Part shown: positions 18,059-25,416 of the stretch, in pieces
Layout of the letters: the number at the start of each line of letters is the position of its first letter
How positions within the stretch are numbered: position 1 is the first letter of the stretch
NCBI GenBank assembly: GCA_025965435.1
Contig: JAOPWZ010000107.1
Location: 1-48,046 of the forward strand
Direction: 5' to 3'
Length of the DNA: 48,046 nucleotides
Source: Aeromicrobium sp.
GTDB lineage: Bacteria > Actinomycetota > Actinomycetes > Propionibacteriales > Nocardioidaceae
Program-made: the position numbers and the translations under genes
Notes under the pieces: generated by a model
Databases searched by the model: none
Told to the model about the DNA's origin: nothing
What the model saw: the letters and a program-made list of their open reading frames with translations, nothing else

Positions 18059-18928
18059 GTGACGCCGCCCACGACGGACGCGGCCGAAACCGAGCTTTTG
18101 AGCGTTCACACGGGGGGGTGTTATTCCTTCTGACTCTCAACCGGCCACACGCGCTCAACGCGTTGACTCCAACACTGGAGGCGGCCTACTTCGCGGCGCT
18201 TGCCGCAGCCGAGCGGGACCGCGACGTCCGAGCCATCGTGGTGACCAGCGGTGGGCGGGGGTTCTGTGCCGGGGCCGATCTATCCGGATCCCCGATAGAA
18301 TTGCTGTCCGGCGGCGCACCCCTCCCCGACCGCAGCCCGGACAGGTATCCGCCTTCGATGAGCACCCCAGTGATTGCTGCCGTCAATGGTGCATGCGCCG
18401 GAGTTGAGCTTGCCATCGCGCTTCAGGCCGATGTGCGGTTCATCGCGTCGGAGGCCGAGTTGACGACAGCATTCACCCGCCGCGGACTCGCAGCGGAGCA
18501 TGGAACCGCATGGCTCCTCCCCCAGCTGGCCGGTCGAGGCCGAGCCTTGGAGCTTCTCCTCAGTGGACGGATCTTCTCAGGTCGCGACGCACTCGACTAC
18601 GGAATCGCCGAGTTCTCCATGGACGCCGATGACGTCCTCCCCGTTGCGATGGCTTACGCGTCGGAAATAGTCGCATCATGCTCGCCGACCGCGATGGCTG
18701 CGGTGAAGCGGCGGTCCGTGAGGATCGCGCGACCGATCCGTTCACCGCTCTCGAAGCGGCCGACGACGTCACGCGCGGGTCTTTCGCTTGGCGGGCATGC
18801 TCGAGGGCATCGCCGCATGGCAGGAGTCGAGGGATCCCACATTCCCGCCCTTCGACACCGCTGCCCTGTCCAAGGCGACCTCGACGTACTCACAACTCAT
18901 GGTCGGAGGGATCGAGGAGCGAACTTGA
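18059..18928 (+). pseudogene. Enoyl-CoA hydratase/isomerase family gene with three frameshifts
   Basis: Crotonase-fold protein broken by three single-base deletions; restoring them gives 290 residues. From GTG 18059 the frame reads AAETELLSVHTGG. After the G7 run (18112-18118) it continues in another frame with LFLLTLNRPHALNALT and GRGFCAGADLSG (first oxyanion-hole region), then AAVNGACAGVELAIALQADV (second oxyanion-hole region). Near 18709-18714 it shifts to ATDPFTALEAADDV, and near 18784-18795 to GMLEGIAAWQESRDP. The last stop is at 18928. Everything expected of the family is present across the three frames, so the gene broke recently or the sequence has errors. An IS256-like end abuts its stop. 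Confidence 0.82.
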
Positions 18929-19072
18929 GTCCCCGATAGTGGTGTAACGCGGTCGCCGAGTTCGCCGATGTGATGGGCATGAATAGAGGTCGCACGTGAT
19001 TCCTCGAGTGATTCTCTTGCAGAACCCTCGAACGGAGTCGTCACGATGACCGCACCACGCGTTGTCGACCCT
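18925..19072 (+). mobile_element. Left-end remnant of an IS256-family element (tentative)
   Basis: GAGTCCCCGATAGTGGTGTA just after the hydratase stop resembles the terminal repeat and leader of actinobacterial IS256 elements. A ribosome site (GGAG) and an ATG at 19046 follow, encoding MTAPRVVDP, close to the MTAPHIVDP start of IS256-type transposases. After about nine codons the similarity ends and the frame stops at 19144. Assigned from remembered family patterns; a database comparison would decide. Confidence 0.5.
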
Positions 19073-19176
19073 CCCCCCATTCTCATCCCTCAACGCAGCG
19101 ACGAAGTCGCAGGCCCTCACACCTCTTGCACCGCGGATAGTTGAAGGCTCAAGTGATGGCCACGGGCCGGTTCTCG

Positions 19177-19192
19177 GTGACCTTGCGGTCAC
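19177..19192. repeat. Short inverted repeat before the relaxase fragment
   Basis: GTGACC at 19177-19182 and GGTCAC at 19187-19192 form a 6-bp inverted repeat with a 4-nt spacer, 3 bp before the ATG of the relaxase relic. It could be an operator kept from the mobile element's transfer promoter. Confidence 0.45.
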
Positions 19193-19195
19193 GTG

Positions 19196-19232
19196 ATGTC
19201 GCTGCACAAGCTGACGGCCGGGTCGGGATATG
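19196..19232 (+). pseudogene. First codons of a MobF-type relaxase
   Basis: ATG at 19196 encodes MSLHKLTAGSGY, the very characteristic start of actinobacterial TraA/MobF conjugative relaxases. Similarity ends at the next codon, where the sequence passes straight into the recombinase coding region. Only about 12 codons remain of a gene that is normally over 1000 codons long. Confidence 0.6.
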
Positions 19233-20126
19233 AAGGCCCTGCTCGACCCGGAGAATCCAAGCCTAGGCTGGGAGCTGCGGCACAGGCGCGCCCCAGACAC
19301 TAAACGCGTCCGGTCCCGGTCGCAGGCACATGAACCCATTGTGCCGATGCACGTCTTCATCGAGGCGCAGAGTGTGCGAGCAAGGCGAGCAGGTGCAGGC
19401 CGCAAGACGGAACGGAAGAGGGCGACAAATTCGTCGTATGTCGCCATCTTCCGCGGCTTGATTCGATGCAACCTCTGCGGACGCAAGATGCACCCGTTCC
19501 GCAAGAACGGCACCACCAGGTATCAGTGCCGCGCGCGCGATGTCGCTCCGGGCTCGGCCCTTCACGCGGAGCACCCCGTGACGGTGAACATTCGTGAAGA
19601 CGCGCTCAAGAAGTGCGTGGACATCGAGTTGCTCAAGCTTTTCGCGTCAGAGCACCGCGACGAGACGCTTCGCACGCTTATCGAGTCCCAAGACCCGCCA
19701 ATCATCGACGAGTTGCAACGTCGACGAGAACAAAAGGACATCGCCGACGCCCAACGAGATGCTCGCAATCTCGTCGAGGCAGTGACCAAATCGGGTGGCT
19801 CGCAAATGCTCCTTGAAGCCCTCGCGAAGGCCGAGAAGCACCTAGCAGAGCTCATCGCGAACCAGACACCGGAGGCCGAGACCGATCTGCTGGACGAGCC
19901 AGAAGTTGCATCGTGGCTGGACCAGTTCGACTTCGACATCGAGGAGATGCTCCGCACCGCGGAGGCCGCCGATCTCTACGAGCTACACCAGGCGATGAAC
20001 CTGACTCTCAACTATGACGCCAACGATGAACAGGTCGTCATGAGCGTAGGACCAAAAATACGGTGGTCCCCCGATCTCGCGGAGAACCACCGTATGAATA
20101 GTGAACGTGTCCGAGGGGGGACTTGA
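19230..20126 (+). pseudogene. Large serine recombinase, C-terminal half
   Basis: 298 codons matching the DNA-binding half of large serine integrases. The recombinase domain end (ALLDPENPSLGWELRHRR, AHEPIVPMHVFIEAQ) is followed by a zinc-ribbon (RCNLCGRKMHPF ... RYQCRARD) and a long charged coiled-coil region (ELQRRREQKDIADAQRDARN and onward). The N-terminal resolvase catalytic domain with its nucleophilic serine is absent. The frame begins at a junction with the relaxase fragment, so the ATG at 19230 is an internal codon. The last codons (ERVRGGT) overlap a tRNA 3'-end-like sequence on the opposite strand, as expected for an integrase gene beside its attachment site. It cannot be an active recombinase. 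Confidence 0.82.
20058..20095. repeat. 10-bp inverted repeat at the recombinase 3' end
   Basis: ATACGGTGGT (20058-20067) and ACCACCGTAT (20086-20095) pair perfectly across an 18-nt loop, 12 bp from the tRNA-like sequence. It may be part of the recombinase attachment site or a terminator placed inside the end of the reading frame. Confidence 0.65.
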
Positions 20127-20129
20127 ACC
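20107..20129 (-). other. tRNA 3'-end-like sequence, probable attachment-site remnant
   Basis: On the minus strand the sequence reads GGTTCAAGTCCCCCCTCGG, then ACAC: a T-loop (TTCAAGT) followed by an acceptor 3' strand. The upstream part of the T stem does not pair and no tRNA body precedes it, so this is only the 3' portion. Integrative elements copy exactly this part of a tRNA gene when they insert. Its position at the end of a serine recombinase fits an att site. Confidence 0.55.
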
Positions 20130-20357
20130 AGACGACTTTCGCTGGGATTGCAGGCATTGTCAGATCCTCCCTGCGATTCCAGGGCCAGTTGCCTAAGGTT
20201 GCGTCCCGTTGCACCCGAAGTGTGCCTCCTGGGGGTGCACCGATCTGCAATTGTGTCCGACCATCGTAAACCCGAGCTGGACGGCGGAAAGAGGCCACCG
20301 GTCTGACCCCTCCGCATGGTCAGGACAGGTCGGCAAGAACGAGCTTGAGTTGACCGA

Positions 20358-20639
20358 TCAAGGTCGGCAGGTCGCCCGCAGTGTGTCCAGCAGGATCTGA
20401 AGATCGGCAGACCAGCAACCGTGCACGACCCTGTCCCGCATGGCGATGGGCTTGCGCCAAGCCATAGCCCGGAAGTGTTCGTTCTGACCAAAGTGTTTGA
20501 CCTCTTCACCGAGCACGGTGAAGTTCCACAGGACGGCATCGAGAGTGCGCTCATCGGCTTGTAGGGCTTCGGCCGTCGCGCCTTCGATCAGGTTGACGAT
20601 CCTCTCAGCAGCGTGAATGGCTTCGCTGGGAAACAGCAC
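20358..20639 (-). CDS. HepT-like (DUF86) protein, probably non-functional
   Basis: 93 residues from a GTG at 20639. EAIHAAERIVNLIEGAT, DERTLDAVLWNFTVLGEEV and AWRKPIAMRDRVVHGCW follow the HepT/DUF86 four-helix pattern. HepT RNases carry the motif Rx4HxY; here it reads RDRVVHGC, so the tyrosine is a cysteine. HepT normally pairs with the nucleotidyltransferase antitoxin MntA, which adenylylates that tyrosine. No MntA gene is present upstream or downstream. The N terminus is about 15-20 residues shorter than usual and the ribosome site is poor. Likely a relic of a toxin-antitoxin pair from the mobile element. Confidence 0.6.
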   Translation of the reverse strand: MLFPSEAIHAAERIVNLIEGATAEALQADERTLDAVLWNFTVLGEEVKHFGQNEHFRAMAWRKPIAMRDRVVHGCWSADLQILLDTLRATCRP

Positions 20640-20856
20640 ATCACCCTGCAGGGGCTTGACCTCGACAAGCTCGGCTTGAACCGAGTCATCGCCATAGGGA
20701 AAGTCTCGCGGCGGAATTCCGTCCGCGCTGGTGGCGGGACTCGTGGCGGTCCGGGTGGGACGTTGGGCACTAGGTTCCCCGGCTCCCCCGGCGGACAGTC
20801 GGAGTGCACGACGGCCACGCTCCTCGGTGCTGGTCCCGTCCCCGAGGAAGGCCACC

Positions 20857-21618
20857 ATGCCCACCATCGATGCTCGCCGCAAGGTGGCAGCCCGCACTGT
20901 CGCACTCACGAAGGTGTACGGCACCGGACCCTCCGAGGTCAGGGCCCTGGACGGCGTCACGGTGGCGATCTTCCAGGGCGAGTTCACCGCCGTGATGGGC
21001 GCATCCGGTTCGGGCAAGTCCACACTGATCCATTGCATGGCGGCACTCGACACCCCGACCGACGGGCAGATCTATCTCGGGGACACCGAGCTGTCCCCGC
21101 TTCACGACAAGGTGCTGACCCAGCTGCGCCGCGACCACATCGGCTTCGTGTTCCAGTCGTACAACCTCGTCCCGACCCTCACGGCCGAGGAGAACATCCT
21201 GCTTCCTCTCGCGATCGCCGGACGCAAGCCGGACCCGGCCTGGTTCGACACGGTCGTCGACGCGGTGGGGCTGAGGGACCGCCTGAGCCACCGCCCCGAC
21301 GAGATGTCCGGCGGGCAGCAGCAACGTGTCGCCTGCGCCAGGGCGCTGGTCGGTCGGCCGTCGATCGTCTTCGCGGACGAGCCGACGGGCAACCTGGACT
21401 CGATCGCGAGCGCCGAGATCCTGCAGTTCCTGCGACGCAGCGTGCGCGAGTTCGGCCAGACGGTGGTCATGGTGACGCACGACCCGGTCGCCGCCTCGTA
21501 CACCGACCGGGTCATCTTCCTCGCCGACGGCCACGTCGTCTCGGAGCTGTCATCGCCGACGGCCGGGTCCGTGCTCACCCAGATGGCGGCGCTGCACCAC
21601 GAACTGGTCACCGTCTGA
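20857..21618 (+). CDS. ABC transporter ATP-binding protein (MacB/LolD type)
   Basis: 253 residues. Walker A GASGSGKST, Q-loop VFQSYNLVP, signature MSGGQQQRVACARAL, Walker B IVFADEPTG and H-loop VTHD are intact. This subfamily drives FtsX-like permeases that move lipids, peptides or drugs by a mechanotransmission mechanism. The start at 20857 has GAGGAAGG 5 nt upstream; the in-frame codon at 20731 has no such site. Its stop overlaps the permease ATG (TGATG). The substrate is unknown. Confidence 0.93.
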   Translation: MPTIDARRKVAARTVALTKVYGTGPSEVRALDGVTVAIFQGEFTAVMGASGSGKSTLIHCMAALDTPTDGQIYLGDTELSPLHDKVLTQLRRDHIGFVFQSYNLVPTLTAEENILLPLAIAGRKPDPAWFDTVVDAVGLRDRLSHRPDEMSGGQQQRVACARALVGRPSIVFADEPTGNLDSIASAEILQFLRRSVREFGQTVVMVTHDPVAASYTDRVIFLADGHVVSELSSPTAGSVLTQMAALHHELVTV

Positions 21619-24164
21619 TGCTGCTGTTCTCGCTGCGCAACCTGCTCGCCCGCAAGGGTCGACTTCTCCTCAGTGCGTTCGCCATCGTGCTGGGCGTGGC
21701 GTTCCTCTCCGGGTCCCTGATCTTCACCGACACGATCGGCAAGGGCTTCGACAACATCGTCAGCGGCTCCCTGTCGGACGCCTCGGTGCGTCTCACCGGG
21801 CTCGACACCGACACCATGGGCGGCGGGAACGCCGACGAGCGACTCGTCCCGGCTGCTGTGGTGGCCACCCTCGCCGGAGCGCCGAGAGTGGCTCGCGCCG
21901 ACGGAAGTGTCGAGGGCCAGGGCCTATTCGTCGTGAAGTCGAACGGCAAGCTGCTCGGCGGGACGGGCGCGCCGACCATCGCGCTCAACTACACCGACGC
22001 TCCCAACACCGCAGGTGACCCATCGGTGAGCATCGCGTCAGGCCGGCCGCCCGAGAAGACCGGCGAGGTGGCCCTGGACCGGCGGTCGGCCGACCTGGCC
22101 GGCTACACGCTCGGCGACACCGTCGCCATGGTCACGGCGGGCAGCACGCCGACGCTCTCGGCCCTCCTGGTCGGGTACGCAGACTTCGCCGGCGGTGGGC
22201 TCGCCGGCGCGACCCTCGTCCTGTTCGACACCACCACGGCCCAGGACCTCTTCCTGGCCGGGCAGGACGGGTTCAGCAGCGTCGGGCTCACTGCCGCTCC
22301 CGGTGTGAGCGAGGAACAGCTGGTCCGATCGGTGACCCCGTTGCTCCCGGCCGACCTGGAGGCGGTCACGGGCACCCAGCTGGCCGACGAGATCCGTACC
22401 GTGGTCGACACCGTCCTGGGATTCCTCAACGCCTTCCTGCTGATCTTCGCCGGCATCGCGCTGGTCGTGGGCAGCTTCCTGATCATCAACACCTTCGCGA
22501 TCCTCGTGGCGCAACGCAGCCGGGAGCTCGCCCTCATCCGCGCCCTCGGCGCCTCCCGCCCCCAGGTGCTGCGATCCGTGCTCACCGAGGCAGCCGTCGT
22601 GGGACTCGTGGGAGCGACACTGGGGCTGCTACTCGGCGTCGGACTCGCCGCGCTGCTGCGCACCGTGTTCGCCACCTTCGGGCTCGACCTGACGGGGACG
22701 TCGCTGGTGTTCTCCGCCCGGACCGTCCTCGCGTCCTACCTCGTCGGGATCCTCGTGACGATGTTCGCGGCCTACCTTCCCGCCCGACGGGCCGCCCGCG
22801 TCCCCCCTGTGGCTGCGATGCGGGAGGACCCGTCCTCGACCGAGGGATCGCTGCGTGGACGCCTGATCGCCGGCGGCGGGTTGGCCGTCGTCGGCGTCGT
22901 CCTGATGGCGACCGGTCTGCTGGGCGACGGGACGGACGCGGCCGTGCTGGCCGGAGCGGGCGTCTTCGCGATCCTGATGGCGGTCGCGGCACTGAGCCCG
23001 GCCCTGGCCGTGCCGGTGCTGACCGCTGTGGGATGGATCTACTCACGAACCTTCGGTGAGGTGGGCCGGCTCGCGACGCAGAACTCGCTGCGCAACCTGC
23101 GGCGCACTGCCGCCACCGCCTCGGCGCTCATGATCGGACTCGCTCTGGTCACCACCATCTCGATCCTGGGCTCGTCTGTCAGCTCGTCGATCGACGTGGC
23201 CATCGACGATCAGTTCACCAGCGACTTCCTGGTCTCGAACGCGATCGGCCAGTCGTTCTCGCCCACGATCGCGGAGGATCTCGCCGCCGTCGAAGGTGTT
23301 GGTGACATCGCGGCCACCCAGCGGACGTCCTTCACGGTGGACGGCTCGTCCGTCACCGCGACGGCGACCGATGCCGCAGCCCTCGACCGGGTGCTGCCGA
23401 TCCACTTCGTCAGCGGATCGGCGGCGTCCACGGACGGCCAGATCGCCCTGTCGGAGGACACCGCACGCTCACTCGACGCACGGCCCGGCGACGTGCTCGT
23501 CCTGCGCTTCGCCGCCGGGGATGTCCCGTCGACGGTGACCGGTGTCTACACGACCACCTACCTCGTGGCCGGCGCCATCGTGCCGTTCTCGACCGTCGCC
23601 GCCGGCCAGGTGCAGCGAGCGGACTCGACCGTCTTCATCGATGCGGCGCCGGACGTCGACAAGCGGCAGCTCGGCGAACGGCTCGACGCGGCCACGCTCG
23701 ACGTTCCCACAGTCACGGTGCAGAACAAGGACGACTACTCAGCATCGCAACGCGGGCAGATCGACCAGCTGCTCTACCTGATCTACGCCCTACTGGGACT
23801 GGCGATCATCATCGCCGTCCTGGGCATCGTCAACACCTTGGCGCTGAGCATCATCGAGCGCACGCGCGAGGTCGGTCTGCTGCGGGCCGTCGGCCTGTCC
23901 CGCCGTCAGCTGCGCCGCATGGTGCGGCTGGAGGCGATCGCGATCGCACTGCTCGGGGCAGTGCTGGGCATCAGTGCGGGCCTGCTGTTCGGCGCCGTGC
24001 TGCAACGGGCCCTCGTCGACCAGGGCATCACCGATCTGACCGTCCCGTGGGCACGAATCGTGCTGTTCGTGCTGATCGCGGCCATCGTGGGCGTCCTCGC
24101 CGCCGTCCTTCCGGCGCGGCGCGCGGCACGATTGAACGTCCTGCAGGCAATCACCGGACGATGA
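21618..24164 (+). CDS. ABC transporter permease with two FtsX-like domains
   Basis: 848 residues. The N-terminal membrane helix (LLLSAFAIVLGVAFLSGSLIF) is followed by a large extracellular domain. Three helices of the first FtsX domain follow, at about residues 270-400 (FLLIFAGIALVVGSFLIINT). A second set begins near 480 with another extracellular region, and the protein ends with a second FtsX domain (about 720-848: IYALLGLAIIIAVLGIVNTL, then RTREVGLLRAVGLSRRQL). This duplicated layout is typical of actinobacterial exporters paired with a MacB-like ATPase. It is translationally coupled to the ATPase gene. The next gene starts 2 bp after its stop. Confidence 0.93.
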   Translation: MLLFSLRNLLARKGRLLLSAFAIVLGVAFLSGSLIFTDTIGKGFDNIVSGSLSDASVRLTGLDTDTMGGGNADERLVPAAVVATLAGAPRVARADGSVEGQGLFVVKSNGKLLGGTGAPTIALNYTDAPNTAGDPSVSIASGRPPEKTGEVALDRRSADLAGYTLGDTVAMVTAGSTPTLSALLVGYADFAGGGLAGATLVLFDTTTAQDLFLAGQDGFSSVGLTAAPGVSEEQLVRSVTPLLPADLEAVTGTQLADEIRTVVDTVLGFLNAFLLIFAGIALVVGSFLIINTFAILVAQRSRELALIRALGASRPQVLRSVLTEAAVVGLVGATLGLLLGVGLAALLRTVFATFGLDLTGTSLVFSARTVLASYLVGILVTMFAAYLPARRAARVPPVAAMREDPSSTEGSLRGRLIAGGGLAVVGVVLMATGLLGDGTDAAVLAGAGVFAILMAVAALSPALAVPVLTAVGWIYSRTFGEVGRLATQNSLRNLRRTAATASALMIGLALVTTISILGSSVSSSIDVAIDDQFTSDFLVSNAIGQSFSPTIAEDLAAVEGVGDIAATQRTSFTVDGSSVTATATDAAALDRVLPIHFVSGSAASTDGQIALSEDTARSLDARPGDVLVLRFAAGDVPSTVTGVYTTTYLVAGAIVPFSTVAAGQVQRADSTVFIDAAPDVDKRQLGERLDAATLDVPTVTVQNKDDYSASQRGQIDQLLYLIYALLGLAIIIAVLGIVNTLALSIIERTREVGLLRAVGLSRRQLRRMVRLEAIAIALLGAVLGISAGLLFGAVLQRALVDQGITDLTVPWARIVLFVLIAAIVGVLAAVLPARRAARLNVLQAITGR

Positions 24165-24165
24165 C

Positions 24166-24747
24166 ATGACGCCCCACGCTGACCTCTACTGGCTTCCACT
24201 CGGCGCCGGTGGCCACGTGGTCCGGCGCGTGGGACAACTCTACGAACGCATCGTGGCCGCGCGGGGGGACCGCGCACCGCGCGAGCTGTTCCACACGGCT
24301 CTGGTGGTCCGGCTGCCGGATGGCGACTTCGTCATCGAGCAGGTGCCGGCGAGCTGGCACGGCGCCAGCCGCGGCGTCGTGTGCACGGGCCCGGTTGGCG
24401 TGCGGCCGACACGTTTCCTACCGTTCCCCCGGTACGAAGTGCACTGCTGGCGCAACGGAATCATCGCCGACGTGGCCGATGCCGTCGCGAGTCCCGTCCG
24501 GGTGACGACCGACGCGGACGTGTGCCGCCGCATGCTGGCCTGTCTGGCGGAGCTGCCGACCCCCACCTGGGGACGGGACGAGCTCGGGACCGGCGAGATG
24601 TGGAACTCCAACTCGGTGACGGCCTGGGTGCTCGCCGCCGGCGGGGTGGACGGCGCACGGATCGCCCCTCCCCGCGGTGGCCGGGCACCGGGCTGGGCGG
24701 CAGGACTGACCGTCGCGGACCGCGATCGGGTGGCGTCGTCCGGCTGA
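24166..24747 (+). CDS. Unknown conserved-looking protein coupled to the ABC exporter
   Basis: 193 residues, no signal peptide or membrane segment. Recognisable blocks: LYWLPLGAGGHVVRRVGQLYERI, ELFHTALVVRL, DFVIEQVP, PFPRYEVHCWRNGII and LGTGEMWNSNSVTAWVLA. An H near the start of a beta strand, a conserved C and MWNSNSVTAW remind one of papain-like NlpC/LRAT hydrolases with a circularly arranged active site, but I cannot confirm that. The gene begins 2 bp after the permease stop, so it is almost certainly in the same operon. It may modify or process the exporter's substrate (inference). Confidence 0.7.
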   Translation: MTPHADLYWLPLGAGGHVVRRVGQLYERIVAARGDRAPRELFHTALVVRLPDGDFVIEQVPASWHGASRGVVCTGPVGVRPTRFLPFPRYEVHCWRNGIIADVADAVASPVRVTTDADVCRRMLACLAELPTPTWGRDELGTGEMWNSNSVTAWVLAAGGVDGARIAPPRGGRAPGWAAGLTVADRDRVASSG

Positions 24748-24760
24748 GCCACACCGTGCG

Positions 24761-25416
24761 TCACCCGTCGGGCAGCACTCCGGTGGTGACCGAGCCGGAG
24801 GCAGCCGTTCCCGACGAGACGCTCGCTGCCCGTGCCGACCGTCGGGCCCGGGCCAAGGCGGCGCGAATCTCGACCGCGTCGAGCGCTGCGTCGTCCAGGC
24901 GGGTGCTCATGCGCAGGGCCACCGCTTGTCCCAGTCGCTGCGGAACGACGGTGAAGCCGACGTCGGCGAACACCTTCAGCATCAGGTGGTTGGCCTGCAG
25001 CACATCGGCGACGAACCACTCGATGCCGCCCCCCGCGCATCCCGGGCGGCCCGTTCGAGCAACAACGTGGCGACACCGCACCCGTGCATGTCGTCCGCGA
25101 CCATGAACGCGATCTCAGCCGACTTCCCGTCGGGCAGCAGCTCCACGTCCGCGACGCCGACTGTCCGTTCTTCCGTGGTCACGACGTAGGTCACGACCGA
25201 CCGGTCACCCGAGAAGAGATGGTCCAGATGCTTCCTGATCGGGGCACGACCGACGCCGAAGAACCGGGTGTACAGGTCCTCCGGGCTCGCCGCGTCGAAC
25301 AGCGCCTGCAACCCAGGACGATCGTGTACCTCCAGAGACCGCACGACGGCGTCCCTGCGGTCTGCGAGCACCACCGCTTCCGCGCGAAGAACGGCGGTAG
25401 TGCCGCTCGACCTCAC
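24761..25416 (-). pseudogene. GNAT-family acetyltransferase with a frameshift
   Basis: 218 residues if one base is restored. The first part reads VVRSLEVHDRPGLQALFDAASPEDLYTRFF, VGVADVELLPDGKSAEIAFMV and DMHGCGVATLLLERAARDARG, the acetyl-CoA binding region of a GNAT domain. At the six-C run 25029-25034 the frame shifts; the other frame continues IEWFVADVLQANHLMLKVFADVGF and VALRMSTRL to a stop at 24761. This subtype resembles the GNAT domain of actinobacterial protein-lysine acetyltransferases fused to CoA-binding domains, here without the fusion. The GTG start overlaps the P-type ATPase stop (GTGA), making it the last gene of the arc operon. A base-run error is as likely as true loss. Confidence 0.75.
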
